This document shows positions 21,595-29,208 of a DNA stretch of 37,353 bases, in pieces. This stretch comes from JAGQTE01 sp964648005 (GTDB taxonomy: Bacteria > Actinomycetota > Acidimicrobiia > Acidimicrobiales > Acidimicrobilacustridaceae): positions 1-37,353 of the forward strand of contig CAZYKR010000007.1 of the NCBI GenBank assembly GCA_964648005.1. The letters are read 5' to 3'. How positions within the stretch are numbered: position 1 is the first letter of the stretch; every line of letters begins with the position of its first letter. The notes beneath the pieces are model-generated. The model worked only from the letters and a program-made list of their open reading frames with translations. It searched no databases and was not told the DNA's origin. A program made the translations under genes and the position numbers.

Positions 21595-21604
21595 GGAAGG
21601 CGGG

Positions 21605-22045
21605 TCAGTCGTCGTGCTTCGGTGGCAGCACCGCGGCACGGAACCAGTATTGGTGCAAGATGCGCAGGGTCTCCACGTACTGATCGAAGTCGGCGGGCTT
21701 GGTCACGAACCCGTTGGCGTGCCAGCGGTACGACTCGCGCACGTCGTGATGGTCGATCGAGGTGGTGAGGATCACCACCGGGATGACCGCCAAGTCGTCG
21801 TCGTTCTTGATCGTCTTCAACAAGTCTCGCCCGTCGAGGCTCGGCAGGTTGAGGTCCAACAAGATGAGGTCCGGCCGCTCGACGTGGACCCACGGGTCTT
21901 CCCGCCGCAAGTAGCGCAACGCGTCCCTGCCGTCGTAGACGACGGACAGGTCGGCGTCCATGCCGGCGTCGAGCATGGCGATGCGGGTCAGCTCGACATC
22001 GTCGGGGTTGTCCTCGACGAGCAGGATCGAGGCGGGCTCGTACAC
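21605..22045 (-). CDS. Rcp1-like single-domain response regulator
   Basis: A 146-residue receiver domain without an output domain, of the Rcp1 type that pairs with phytochrome-like histidine kinases. SILLVEDNPDDVELTRIAML has the acidic pocket (E/D at 11-14), PDLILLDLNLPSLDGRDLLK carries the phosphoacceptor Asp in LLDLNLP, VVILTTSIDHHDV contains the Thr/Ser switch, and VTKPADFDQYV has the conserved Lys. The GTG at 22045 (MYEPASILLVED) is chosen because a TAGGGT box ends 7 nt upstream, overlapping the TGA of the kinase gene above; a GTG three codons earlier is the alternative. It is the last gene of the kinase-kinase-regulator unit. Confidence 0.9.
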   Translation of the reverse strand: MYEPASILLVEDNPDDVELTRIAMLDAGMDADLSVVYDGRDALRYLRREDPWVHVERPDLILLDLNLPSLDGRDLLKTIKNDDDLAVIPVVILTTSIDHHDVRESYRWHANGFVTKPADFDQYVETLRILHQYWFRAAVLPPKHDD

Positions 22046-22050
22046 GGCGG

Positions 22051-23166
22051 TCACCCTACCGGTAGCCCCAACACCGCGAGGGCGCCGGACTCGGCGCCGT
22101 CCGGGCGATCGTCGGACGCCACCGTGCACCAACCGCCGTGGCGCGCCGCCACCACCGAGCACAACGCCAGTCCCATCCCGACGCCCGGGAACGCGCCGCG
22201 CGGCTGCAGCATCCGGCCCGGAGCCATCGCCGCCTGCGGGTCGGCGACGCCCGGCCCGCCGTCGCGCACGGTCAGCTCGCACCACCCGGGCTCGGCGGCG
22301 CGCACACCGACGACAACGGGGCCGTCGCCCGGCCAGAACACGACGGCGTTGGCCAGCAGCTCGACCAGCCCCTCGGCCGCGACCGAGCGATCGACGACCA
22401 CCGAGGTGGCGGCGAGGTCGGCGTGCTCGACCACGAGGCGCGTGGTCGCCGACGAATCCCCCACCCGCTCCCCCAGCCGGCTCGCCGCCTCGACGACCAG
22501 GTCGGACGCCGGCAGCGAGGCCACCGTCAGCGGGGCATCGCCGAGGCGGAGCCACCGCACGACCCCGAGCGCGTCGGCGTCGGCGGTGGCCAACGACCGT
22601 AGGGCGATGCCGAGGTGCCCTGCCGGCCCCTCGTCCGCGCCCGACCCACCGTCGCCGGCCGGAACGGCCCGACGGGCGACGGTGACGAAGCCCGTGGCCT
22701 GGCGCAGCGCCCCGCGCAGGTCGTGGCTGAGCACGTGGTCCACCCCGCGTGCCGCCGTCTCGGATGCCACGGCCGCGTCGCTGGCGGGCGTCGGTGGATC
22801 GGCGGCGTGTCGCACGGGGCCGCCGGCGCGACGCCCCACGAGCAGCGTCGCGGCGCCGGACGGGGCGCTCGCACCGACGCCGGTGGCGCCGGGCACCGGG
22901 TCGTCGACGGCGGCGAGGGAGACGGCGAAGGGCACCCCGTCGGCACGTCGACCTCGCAGCGTGATCGTGGCGCCCGGCTTCGCCAGGGCAGCCGCGAACG
23001 CCGCTCGGTCGGGTGGGGCGACGCGGGCCGCCAGCGGACCCGAGCCCGAACCGACCAGCGCCGACAGGGCAGGGGAGGCTGCGACGATCGCACCGTCGGC
23101 GTCGAGTGCGAGCCAGCCGGTCGGCCCCGCCGGGCGCAGCGCCTCGACGTGCGCCCCGGCCCCCAT
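22051..23166 (-). CDS. Histidine kinase with diverged PAS-like N-terminus
   Basis: A 371-residue cytoplasmic kinase. Residues about 15-110 have a PAS-like pattern (WLALDADGAIVAASPALSAL), then VLSHDLRGALRQATGFV with the phosphoacceptor His near residue 148. The catalytic domain has LVELLANAVVFWPG (N box), TVRDGGPGV (G1) and GVGMGLALCSVVAARHGG (G2). The motifs are somewhat degenerate: the N box lacks the usual Lys and F box. The start ATG at 23166 overlaps the upstream kinase stop as TGATG, so the two kinases and the receiver are one operon. Ala- and Gly-rich composition is stronger than in the partner kinase. Confidence 0.78.
   Translation of the reverse strand: MGAGAHVEALRPAGPTGWLALDADGAIVAASPALSALVGSGSGPLAARVAPPDRAAFAAALAKPGATITLRGRRADGVPFAVSLAAVDDPVPGATGVGASAPSGAATLLVGRRAGGPVRHAADPPTPASDAAVASETAARGVDHVLSHDLRGALRQATGFVTVARRAVPAGDGGSGADEGPAGHLGIALRSLATADADALGVVRWLRLGDAPLTVASLPASDLVVEAASRLGERVGDSSATTRLVVEHADLAATSVVVDRSVAAEGLVELLANAVVFWPGDGPVVVGVRAAEPGWCELTVRDGGPGVADPQAAMAPGRMLQPRGAFPGVGMGLALCSVVAARHGGWCTVASDDRPDGAESGALAVLGLPVG
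22053..22058 (-). promoter_or_regulatory. Candidate -10 box of the response-regulator start
   Basis: TAGGGT on the minus strand ends 7 nt (GACCGCC) before the GTG at 22045 and overlaps the TGA of the upstream kinase. It could give a separate leaderless transcript of the regulator, or the two genes may simply be translationally coupled. Confidence 0.35.
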
Positions 23167-24104
23167 CAGTCCTCGGCCCCGTCCCGCATCGGCAGGCTGA
23201 ACGAGAAGGTGGCGCCCTTGCCGATGGCGGACTGCACCCAGATCCTGCCGCCGTGCACGTCGACCACGCGCGCGCAGATGGCGAGGCCGAGGCCCGTGCC
23301 CGAGGCCCCGCCCCGTGGCTCGAGCCGTCGGAACAACTCGAAGATGCGCTCGTGGTTCGCCGGATCGATGCCCTTGCCGTTGTCCTGCACGGACACGATC
23401 CACTCGCGCTCGTCCGCCTCGGCGGTCACCACGATCTGTGGCGCATCACCGAGGCGGTACTTGATGGCGTTCGACAGCAGGTTCGTGAAGAGCTGGGCGA
23501 GCCCCTGCGGGTTGCCCCGGACGGTGGGGAGCTCACCTGCACGCACGACCGCGTTCGTCTCGAGGATCGCCGGCTCGAGGTTGGCCACCGCTTCGTTGAG
23601 ACACGCCCGCAGGTCGACCGGCTCGAACCGGCGCTCCGCCTGACCGATGCGGGCGTAGACCAACAGGTCTTCGATCAGCGCCCGCATGCGTGCCGCGGCG
23701 CCGGCGACCCGCAGCAGGTAGTCACGCGCCTCGCCGTTGAGGGTGTCGCCGTACTTGCGATCGACGAGGTCGGTGAAGGTGAGGATGGTGCGCAGCGGCT
23801 CCTGCAGGTCGTGCGCGGCGATCGTGGCGAACCGCTCGATCTCACGATCGGCCTGCTCGAGCTGATGGTCGCGGTCGGCGAGCTGCCCGGTCATCTGCTG
23901 CGACAGGGCCGCCGCCGAGGCACGCGAGCGGTGCTGCATGACCACGGCGACGAGCACGATGCCGGTGGCCAGCAGCCCGGCGACGCCGACGGCGATCGGC
24001 AGGAGCACCTCCACCATGTCGGGCGGCGCGTCGCGCGCGACCACGACCAACGCCGCCGTGGCGACGATGCCGAGGCCGGCGACGATGGCGAGTCGCCGCC
24101 TCAT
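23166..24104 (-). CDS. Sensor histidine kinase with two membrane spans
   Basis: The 312-residue protein begins with two hydrophobic segments (LAIVAGLGIVATAALVVV and VLLPIAVGVAGLLATGIVL) enclosing a very short loop, so it has almost no extracytoplasmic sensor. A coiled coil follows (ASAAALSQQMTGQLADRDHQ), then FATIAAHDLQEPLRTILTF with H98 as the phosphoacceptor; the HDLQEPLR form is typical of bacteriophytochrome-like kinases. NLLSNAIKYR, DNGKGI and GTGLGLAICARVV complete the catalytic domain. ATG 24104 has GGGGGAG upstream. It is the first gene of the operon and starts 50 nt after the beta-hydroxylase-like gene. Confidence 0.9.
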   Translation of the reverse strand: MRRRLAIVAGLGIVATAALVVVARDAPPDMVEVLLPIAVGVAGLLATGIVLVAVVMQHRSRASAAALSQQMTGQLADRDHQLEQADREIERFATIAAHDLQEPLRTILTFTDLVDRKYGDTLNGEARDYLLRVAGAAARMRALIEDLLVYARIGQAERRFEPVDLRACLNEAVANLEPAILETNAVVRAGELPTVRGNPQGLAQLFTNLLSNAIKYRLGDAPQIVVTAEADEREWIVSVQDNGKGIDPANHERIFELFRRLEPRGGASGTGLGLAICARVVDVHGGRIWVQSAIGKGATFSFSLPMRDGAED

Positions 24105-24154
24105 CGGTCACTCCCCCATGACCTCACGGCGGCGCAGCGTAGCGGCGCGGCGCG

Positions 24155-24928
24155 TCAGCGCTCGACCGGCGGGCTGTCGGCGAAGCGCGCCGCCCGCGCC
24201 ACCGGGTCGGTGATGCGGGTCGAGCGAGCCAGCCGGTCGAGCATCCGACGGTTGGCGCGGTCGAGCCACGGCCACGGCATCGGCCGGACCAGGTCCACGA
24301 AGAGCACGACGCGGGTCTCGTCGGTGTCGTTGCGCGCCCGGTGGATGAACGTGTCGTCGAAGATCAGCGTCTTGCCCTCTTCCCAGTGGTGGCGCTGGCC
24401 GCCGATCTCGATCCAGCAGTCGGGGCTGTCGGGCACGATCAGCCCCAGGTGGTAGCGCACGATCCCCTTCACCGCACCGGTGTGACGCGGCAGGCCCGTG
24501 TGCGGCTCGAAGATCGAGAAGAAGGCGGTGTGGACATCGGGCACCTGGTCGAGCGCCGCGGCCGTCCTGGGACAACGCTGGCGGTTGGCCTCGACGTCGA
24601 GACCGTAGAAGCGCAGCACGAACACCTGCCACCGGCGCGAGTCGGACAGCCGCCGTTGGCCCGGGTCGACCTCGTGGAAGCCGGGGATGGCGTCGCGCTC
24701 GGCGAGCAAGACGTCGAGCTCGGCGCGGATGTCGGCGGCGTGCTCCTCGAGCAGCGCCGATCCGGGCAGGTCGTCGGTCGTGAACGTCTTGCGCCACGGC
24801 AGCAGCACCCACAGCACACCGGTCCATGCCAGCACCCACCACAGCGGGACGTTGATGCGCACGGCATCCCACAGGCGACTCGCCCACCGGCGCAGATCCA
24901 GCCGACCGTCGGCCTGCGCACGGCTCAT
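24155..24928 (-). CDS. Aspartyl/asparaginyl beta-hydroxylase-like protein
   Basis: The 257-residue protein has an N-terminal membrane anchor (residues 28-45) and a 2-oxoglutarate/Fe(II) dioxygenase domain. The iron ligands are H149 in GLPRHTGAVKGIVRYHLGL and H196 in FDDTFIHRARN, with R206 (DETRVVLFVD) for 2-oxoglutarate; the family uses two His without the usual carboxylate, consistent with this sequence. Known members hydroxylate Asp/Asn in EGF-like repeats or modify lipid A; the substrate here is unknown. The ATG at 24928 overlaps the TGA of the preceding secreted protein (ATGA). It is 50 nt before the sensor kinase gene. Confidence 0.85.
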   Translation of the reverse strand: MSRAQADGRLDLRRWASRLWDAVRINVPLWWVLAWTGVLWVLLPWRKTFTTDDLPGSALLEEHAADIRAELDVLLAERDAIPGFHEVDPGQRRLSDSRRWQVFVLRFYGLDVEANRQRCPRTAAALDQVPDVHTAFFSIFEPHTGLPRHTGAVKGIVRYHLGLIVPDSPDCWIEIGGQRHHWEEGKTLIFDDTFIHRARNDTDETRVVLFVDLVRPMPWPWLDRANRRMLDRLARSTRITDPVARAARFADSPPVER

Positions 24929-25524
24929 GACGGCGCACCGAAGGTGGCTTCGAGCACCACCGCCGTCTCGGGGGCGCCCGACGCCACGGCGGCGTTGGGC
25001 GACACTGCGTCGCCGTCGAAGGTCACGACGACGACCCGCTCGCCCGCGCGTTCGACAACGCGGAACGAGCCCCGTCCCGGCACCGACCAGCCGGCGTCTC
25101 CCAGCTCGAGTCGGGCGGTGATGACCTCATCTCCCTCCCCGGTCGCGAGCTCGTGCTGGTCCGTGACGACCAGGTGACCGGAGGTGTCGTCGGCGGTGGC
25201 ACCCATCGCCGTCGCCGTCTCGGGCGACACCTCCACGGCGAACGTCCCACCGAGCACGCGGTCGTCGCTGATGGCGATGCCGCCGTCGATCACGTCCGCG
25301 TCCTGAGGTTCGCCGTCACCGGGTGCGAACGTCAACGAAGCCGACGGATCGGAGGCCAACAACCAGGCACCGGTGGGCACCGCGGTGGTCGTGGTGGTGG
25401 CGAACACCGGCGACGGGCGTTCGGGCGGATCGCTGTCGCGCAGCACCGCCACGGCGATCAGGACGATGCCCGCCGGCACGCACAGCAGCGCCAGGCCACC
25501 GAGGATCACCCTTACCTTGCTCAC
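24925..25524 (-). CDS. Unrecognised membrane-anchored exported protein
   Basis: A 199-residue protein with one N-terminal membrane span (VILGGLALLCVPAGIVLIAV), a Thr/Pro-rich spacer (VFATTTTTAVPTG) and a beta-rich outer domain with FAPGDGEPQDADVIDGGIAI and VSPETATAMGATADD. I recognise no family; the spacer suggests a cell-surface location. The GTG at 25524 is preferred because GGGAGG lies 7 nt upstream. It overlaps the beta-hydroxylase-like gene (ATGA), so the two products may act together, for example as hydroxylase and a surface target, but this is only an inference. Confidence 0.6.
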   Translation of the reverse strand: MSKVRVILGGLALLCVPAGIVLIAVAVLRDSDPPERPSPVFATTTTTAVPTGAWLLASDPSASLTFAPGDGEPQDADVIDGGIAISDDRVLGGTFAVEVSPETATAMGATADDTSGHLVVTDQHELATGEGDEVITARLELGDAGWSVPGRGSFRVVERAGERVVVVTFDGDAVSPNAAVASGAPETAVVLEATFGAPS

Positions 25525-25567
25525 CCACACACCTCCCACACACCGGGGAGCATGACACCTCGAGCAC

Positions 25568-26821
25568 TCATGCTGCCCGCTCCAGGCCTCGGGCGGTGAG
25601 CCAGGCGACGATTCGCTCGATGGCCTCGCGCCGGTGGCCGTGCAGGTAGTGCGATGCCCCCTCGAGGCGCTCGTACGTCACGTCAGCCGCACCCGACGCG
25701 TCGCGCAGGGCCTCGGCCTGGTGGACGCGGATCTCGGTGTCCCCCGTCGGGTGCAGGATCAGCGTCGGGATGCGCACGTCGGGCATCGACGACGCCATGG
25801 CCGCGTTGGAGGACAAGCCCGACCACGTGCTCAACCAGCCGCGTGCCGTCATCGTGCGAGCCAGACCGCCGTAGCCGTAGTTGGCGTCGAGGGGGTCGGG
25901 GAAGGCGAACACGCTGCCGAGCGCCCGGTCGTCGGGATCGATGGAGAGGTCGAGGTACGCCGGGTCGGCCAGCGTCCGGTAGATCGTGAGGTAGCGGGCG
26001 AACACGGCGTGCCGTCGAGCCTTGTTCCAGGCGGCACCGGAGCGGTCGAGGCGACGGGCCACGTCACGCCCGTCGCGACGCGCCTGCTCGGCAGCCCGTG
26101 CGATCTCGTCCAGGCGCGCCACCCGGGCGCGCTGCGCCTCCCGATAGCGCTCGACGAATGCCGGCTCGTACGAGCTCGGCTCGGGCCACGGGCGCCATCC
26201 GTTGTCCGGGTGGTACATGTCGAGCGTCGGGTCGACGCTGAACGGGTCGTCCTCGTCGACGACGGACGGGTCGATGACCTGCAACATGAACACGCCCTCG
26301 CCGGGGTGCGCCGCCAGGGCGACGAACGCGTCGCCCAGCGGGCGCCCCTCCCGGGTCGCGGTCGCTTCCGCCAACGCCAGCAACGAGCCGCCGCCGCTGT
26401 TGCCCAACAGCACGAGGTGCGCCGCGCCCCGCGCCCGTAGCCAGGCCACGGCGGCCTCGACGTCGACGAGGCACCGCTCGTGCACGCAGTCGGTGTCGTT
26501 GTTGACGTAGCGACCGGAGAAGCCGAGCACGGCGTACCCGGCGGCGGCGAGCAGCGGCGCGGCGTAGTGGGTGCTGAAGTCGCCACGCGGATGGGTGAGC
26601 ACGACCGCCGTCGACCATCGGCCCGCCGGCGGCGTCCACAAGATCCCCCGCACGATGGCGCCGTCGGGGGTGACGATGGCGACCGGTTCCCGCCCCGGCT
26701 CGACGCCGGGATCGTCTGCCGGATCCGGCCAGTAGCCCAGCACTGGGCGGACCGTCCCCGCGCTCGCCGCCGGCACCACCGCATCGGTGCCCGACGCCTG
26801 CCTTCGTTGTCCCTCGCGCAT
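25568..26821 (-). CDS. Alpha/beta hydrolase
   Basis: The 417-residue protein has the alpha/beta-hydrolase fold. The oxyanion/early strands appear in TAVVLTHPRGDFSTHYAAPL, the nucleophile elbow in LLGNSGGGSLLALAE (G-N-S-G-G), the acid in LILHPTGDTEIRVHQAE and the catalytic His in ASHYLHGHRREAIERI. A long insert between the elbow and the acid (with DMYHPDNGWRPWPEPSSYEP) forms a lid. The substrate cannot be told. ATG 26821 has GGGGGAG 3 nt upstream. The gene is 43 nt upstream of the exported protein gene, probably the first gene of that operon. Confidence 0.8.
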   Translation of the reverse strand: MREGQRRQASGTDAVVPAASAGTVRPVLGYWPDPADDPGVEPGREPVAIVTPDGAIVRGILWTPPAGRWSTAVVLTHPRGDFSTHYAAPLLAAAGYAVLGFSGRYVNNDTDCVHERCLVDVEAAVAWLRARGAAHLVLLGNSGGGSLLALAEATATREGRPLGDAFVALAAHPGEGVFMLQVIDPSVVDEDDPFSVDPTLDMYHPDNGWRPWPEPSSYEPAFVERYREAQRARVARLDEIARAAEQARRDGRDVARRLDRSGAAWNKARRHAVFARYLTIYRTLADPAYLDLSIDPDDRALGSVFAFPDPLDANYGYGGLARTMTARGWLSTWSGLSSNAAMASSMPDVRIPTLILHPTGDTEIRVHQAEALRDASGAADVTYERLEGASHYLHGHRREAIERIVAWLTARGLERAA

Positions 26822-26901
26822 CGACTCCCCCGTCACCCGGGACCACCCGCCGGCCGCAGCGGTGCCTGCAGTGGCGCAGCCACTGCCCGACCCGGCGAGG
26901 C

Positions 26902-26907
26902 TACCGT
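26902..26907 (+). promoter_or_regulatory. Candidate -10 box of a leaderless transcript (26915)
   Basis: TACCGT is followed by the 7 nt CGCCCCG and then GTG 26915. There is no ribosome binding site. Confidence 0.5.
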
Positions 26908-26914
26908 CGCCCCG

Positions 26915-27922
26915 GTGAGCGCGCCTCGTCCCGGACCGCCGATCGCCGGCATCGTCGTCGGCGCCGTCGTCGGGGTGCTCGTGGCCGCCGCGCTGGTCAG
27001 CACCGGCGTCCTGCGGTTGCCGCCGGCCGACGACGCCGAGGTCGCTGGACGGTTCCTGGTCTCGTGGCAGCGCTACCGGATGGCGACGTTCAGCGTGGCC
27101 GCCGACGTGACGCGTGTGCGGTCCGACGGCGGACGCCTCACCACACAGCGCCTCGAGATCCAGCAGCCGCCCGATCGCATCATCCAGGAGCACGGCAGCG
27201 TCACCGGGCGACTGGGTGGACGGCAGGTGAACTGCTCGCTCGACCCGTCGGGCAACCAGGTCTGCGGCGCGACCGGTGCCGTCGTGCCGGCGTGGGAGGA
27301 CGAGGTGGCCGAGGAGCTGGCCGTGCTGCGGGGCTACGTCGCCGGCGAGCAGCGGATCTACGACGTCACCCAGGACGGCACCTGCTTCGACCTGACGATG
27401 GTGCGGGTCCTGCCGGACATCCCCTACGGCGATCGTGCCCGGTTCTGCTTCGATCGGGAGACGGGAGCGCTGGTCACCCTCGACCGCCAGCTCGACGGCG
27501 ACATCCGCGAGGAGCTGCGAGCGGTGGCGGTGTCGCCCGTGGTCGACCCGACCGACCTGACCACCGCCGTCGACCCGTCCACCACGCCCCAGGTCGAGGA
27601 GCCCGAACCGGAGGGGCAGACGGCCGGGACCACACCCGACCAGGCAGTCGGCGGCACCACCGTGCCCGAGGAGGATCCGCTGGCGTCCGAGCTCGCCGCG
27701 CTGGACGACGAGGCGTTCTTCGGGCGCGTGCGAGACGTGATCGAGCCCGCCGAGTTCCGCGCCATCGTCAGCGAGAGCCGACGTCGGCTCGAGGCGGGCA
27801 CGCTGTCGATCAACGATCCGCGCTGGCTCGATGCCCGAGGCCAACCCCTGCCGGCGGCGCCGCCGCTGATCCGGGCGCTGCTCGAGGCCGGCTACCACGC
27901 GCCGGTCCCCGCCTCGGGCTAG
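26915..27922 (+). CDS. Unrecognised membrane-anchored exported protein
   Basis: A 335-residue protein with one N-terminal membrane span (GIVVGAVVGVLVAAALVST), a central region with WQRYRMATFSVAADVTRVRSD, IQQPPDRIIQEHGSVTG and four Cys residues (CSLD, QVC, TCFD, RFCFD) that could form disulfides, then a Pro/Glu/Thr-rich spacer (TPQVEEPEPEGQTAGTT) and a 90-residue charged C-terminal part. The middle resembles outer-sheet lipoprotein-like folds in pattern, but I cannot assign a family. GTG 26915 is chosen because a TACCGT box ends 7 nt upstream and the membrane span then lies at the very start. It is divergent from the hydrolase gene by 93 nt. Confidence 0.6.
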   Translation: MSAPRPGPPIAGIVVGAVVGVLVAAALVSTGVLRLPPADDAEVAGRFLVSWQRYRMATFSVAADVTRVRSDGGRLTTQRLEIQQPPDRIIQEHGSVTGRLGGRQVNCSLDPSGNQVCGATGAVVPAWEDEVAEELAVLRGYVAGEQRIYDVTQDGTCFDLTMVRVLPDIPYGDRARFCFDRETGALVTLDRQLDGDIREELRAVAVSPVVDPTDLTTAVDPSTTPQVEEPEPEGQTAGTTPDQAVGGTTVPEEDPLASELAALDDEAFFGRVRDVIEPAEFRAIVSESRRRLEAGTLSINDPRWLDARGQPLPAAPPLIRALLEAGYHAPVPASG

Positions 27923-27980
27923 CCGGTCACGGCACGCGCCCAGCGCACTGGTCACAGGCGTTGCCGAATTCTGCTCAAGT

Positions 27981-28013
27981 CGGCTCAGGCGTCGGCCGAT
28001 GCCTCCTGAGCCG
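27981..28013 (+). terminator. Hairpin after the 26915 gene
   Basis: CGGCTCAGG (27981-27989) pairs with CCTGAGCCG (28005-28013), a 9-bp perfect stem with a 15-nt loop. The rest of 27923-28155 shows no gene; a weaker stem CCAGCAC/GTGCTGG is present around 28086-28110. Confidence 0.5.
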
Positions 28014-28155
28014 TCGGGATTCGCCACCCGCCGGCCACGGGGCCGTTCCGGGCGGAGGTCGCACTCCCTCCAAACGCATCGCCACCAGCACGCCGGGTTC
28101 GGGGTGCTGGCGCTAACGTGGCTTCCGCCCGGCCCCGATCTGTGAGGTCTTCGTC

Positions 28156-28368
28156 ATCGACATCCTCGGCGACAACCTCCTGGCCTGGTTGGTGCTCGCC
28201 TTCGGCGGTGCGCTCATCGTCGGCAACGTCTTGGCGCTGGTGCGGCCGCCGGCCACGAAGGAGGCGACCGAGCTCGAACGGGCGCCACTCGGTCGCACCC
28301 TGGTGATGATCGGTATCGGCGTGGTTGCGGCGCTGTGGGGTGGCGCCACGCTGATCGCCACCGCCTGA
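28156..28368 (+). CDS. Small two-span membrane protein, start codon unclear
   Basis: A frame ending at TGA 28368 encodes two hydrophobic helices, LLAWLVLAFGGALIVGNVLA and TLVMIGIGVVAALWGGATLI, around a charged loop (RPPATKEATELERAPLG). Length, charge pattern and in-frame position suggest a real 60-70-residue protein. No ATG or GTG lies in the frame between an upstream stop (TAA near 28111) and the first helix. Possible starts are TTG 28189 or GTG 28192 inside the first helix, or ATC 28156, which has GAGG eight nt upstream. Start coordinate is therefore only a guess. The ABC ATPase gene follows 54 nt later. Confidence 0.45.
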   Translation: MDILGDNLLAWLVLAFGGALIVGNVLALVRPPATKEATELERAPLGRTLVMIGIGVVAALWGGATLIATA

Positions 28369-28385
28369 GGCGGGCCACGCATGCC

Positions 28386-28398
28386 TGAACACCGTTCA
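28386..28398 (+). promoter_or_regulatory. Small inverted repeat near the LivG-like promoter
   Basis: TGAAC (28386-28390), 3-nt spacer, GTTCA (28394-28398). It lies 11 nt upstream of the TACCCT box, in the region expected for -35 contacts, so it may be an operator. The arms are short and could occur by chance. Confidence 0.25.
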
Positions 28399-28409
28399 CC
28401 GGACGCTGC

Positions 28410-28415
28410 TACCCT
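28410..28415 (+). promoter_or_regulatory. Candidate -10 box of a leaderless LivG-like transcript
   Basis: TACCCT is followed by the 7 nt CAGCCCG and GTG 28423. No ribosome binding site is present. Confidence 0.5.
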
Positions 28416-28422
28416 CAGCCCG

Positions 28423-29208
28423 GTGCCCGGGCCCGCCAACGCTCCTCTGCTCGAGGTCGTCGACCTCACCGTTCGCTTCGGCGGCGTGACCGCGGTCGAC
28501 CAGCTGTCGTTCTCGCTGCCCCGCGGCACCCTCACCGGCCTCATCGGCCCCAACGGTGCCGGCAAGACCACCACGATCGACGCCGTGAGCGGGTTCGTGC
28601 CGAGCACCGGCCGCGTCCGGTTCGACGGCACCGAGCTCGGCGGCGCCGCACCGCACCGGCGCGCCCGCGCCGGGATGGCGCGCACCTGGCAGTCGCTCGA
28701 GCTCTTCGACGACCTCACCGTGCGCGAGAACGCCATCGTGGCTTCGCACGTCCCCCGTCCCGGCGAAGCGCTGATCGATGCCATCGCGCCGCATCGCCAC
28801 GCCACCGATGCGGCCGTCGACGAGGCACTCGACCTCGTCGGGTTGCGAGCGTTGGCGGACCGTCTGCCGACCGAGTTGTCGAACGGCCAACGCAAGCTGG
28901 CCGCCGTGGCTCGCGCCCTCGCCGCCCGGCCGCAGCTGCTGCTGCTCGACGAGCCGGCCGCTGGTCTCGACAGCACCGAGAGCCTCCAGCTCGGGGAACG
29001 CCTCCGCGCCGTCGTCGACCACGGGGTGACCATGCTGCTCGTCGACCACGACATGGGGCTCGTGCTGTCGGTCTGCGAGGAGCTGGTCGTGCTCGACTTC
29101 GGGCGACGCATCGCGGGTGGCAGCCCGCAGCAGGTGCGCGAGGACCCGCGCGTGATCGAGGCCTACCTTGGTCAGCGCCACGACGCCACGCCCGAGGGCG
29201 CACGGTGA
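28423..29208 (+). CDS. Branched-chain-amino-acid-type ABC transporter ATPase (LivG-like)
   Basis: An ABC ATPase of 261 residues: Walker A GLIGPNGAGKTTT, the Q loop and helical part (GMARTWQSLELFDDLTVREN), a signature reading LSNGQRKLAAVAR, Walker B LLLLDEPAAGLD and VDHDMGLVLSVC with the switch His. The C-terminal DPRVIEAYLG is diagnostic of the LivG group. The GTG at 28423 is chosen over an ATG at 28381 because of the TACCCT box 7 nt upstream and because the domain starts there. It overlaps the LivF-like gene by GTGA. Membrane and binding-protein genes are absent, so the pair must work with permeases encoded elsewhere or with an unrelated partner. Confidence 0.85.
   Translation: MPGPANAPLLEVVDLTVRFGGVTAVDQLSFSLPRGTLTGLIGPNGAGKTTTIDAVSGFVPSTGRVRFDGTELGGAAPHRRARAGMARTWQSLELFDDLTVRENAIVASHVPRPGEALIDAIAPHRHATDAAVDEALDLVGLRALADRLPTELSNGQRKLAAVARALAARPQLLLLDEPAAGLDSTESLQLGERLRAVVDHGVTMLLVDHDMGLVLSVCEELVVLDFGRRIAGGSPQQVREDPRVIEAYLGQRHDATPEGAR

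Noticed and set aside
25568..28027. An 819-residue protein running through the alpha/beta hydrolase into the divergent gene
   Set aside because: The N-terminal 400 residues are antisense to the 26915 gene and lack any motif; the hydrolase starts at ATG 26821 with GGGGGAG.
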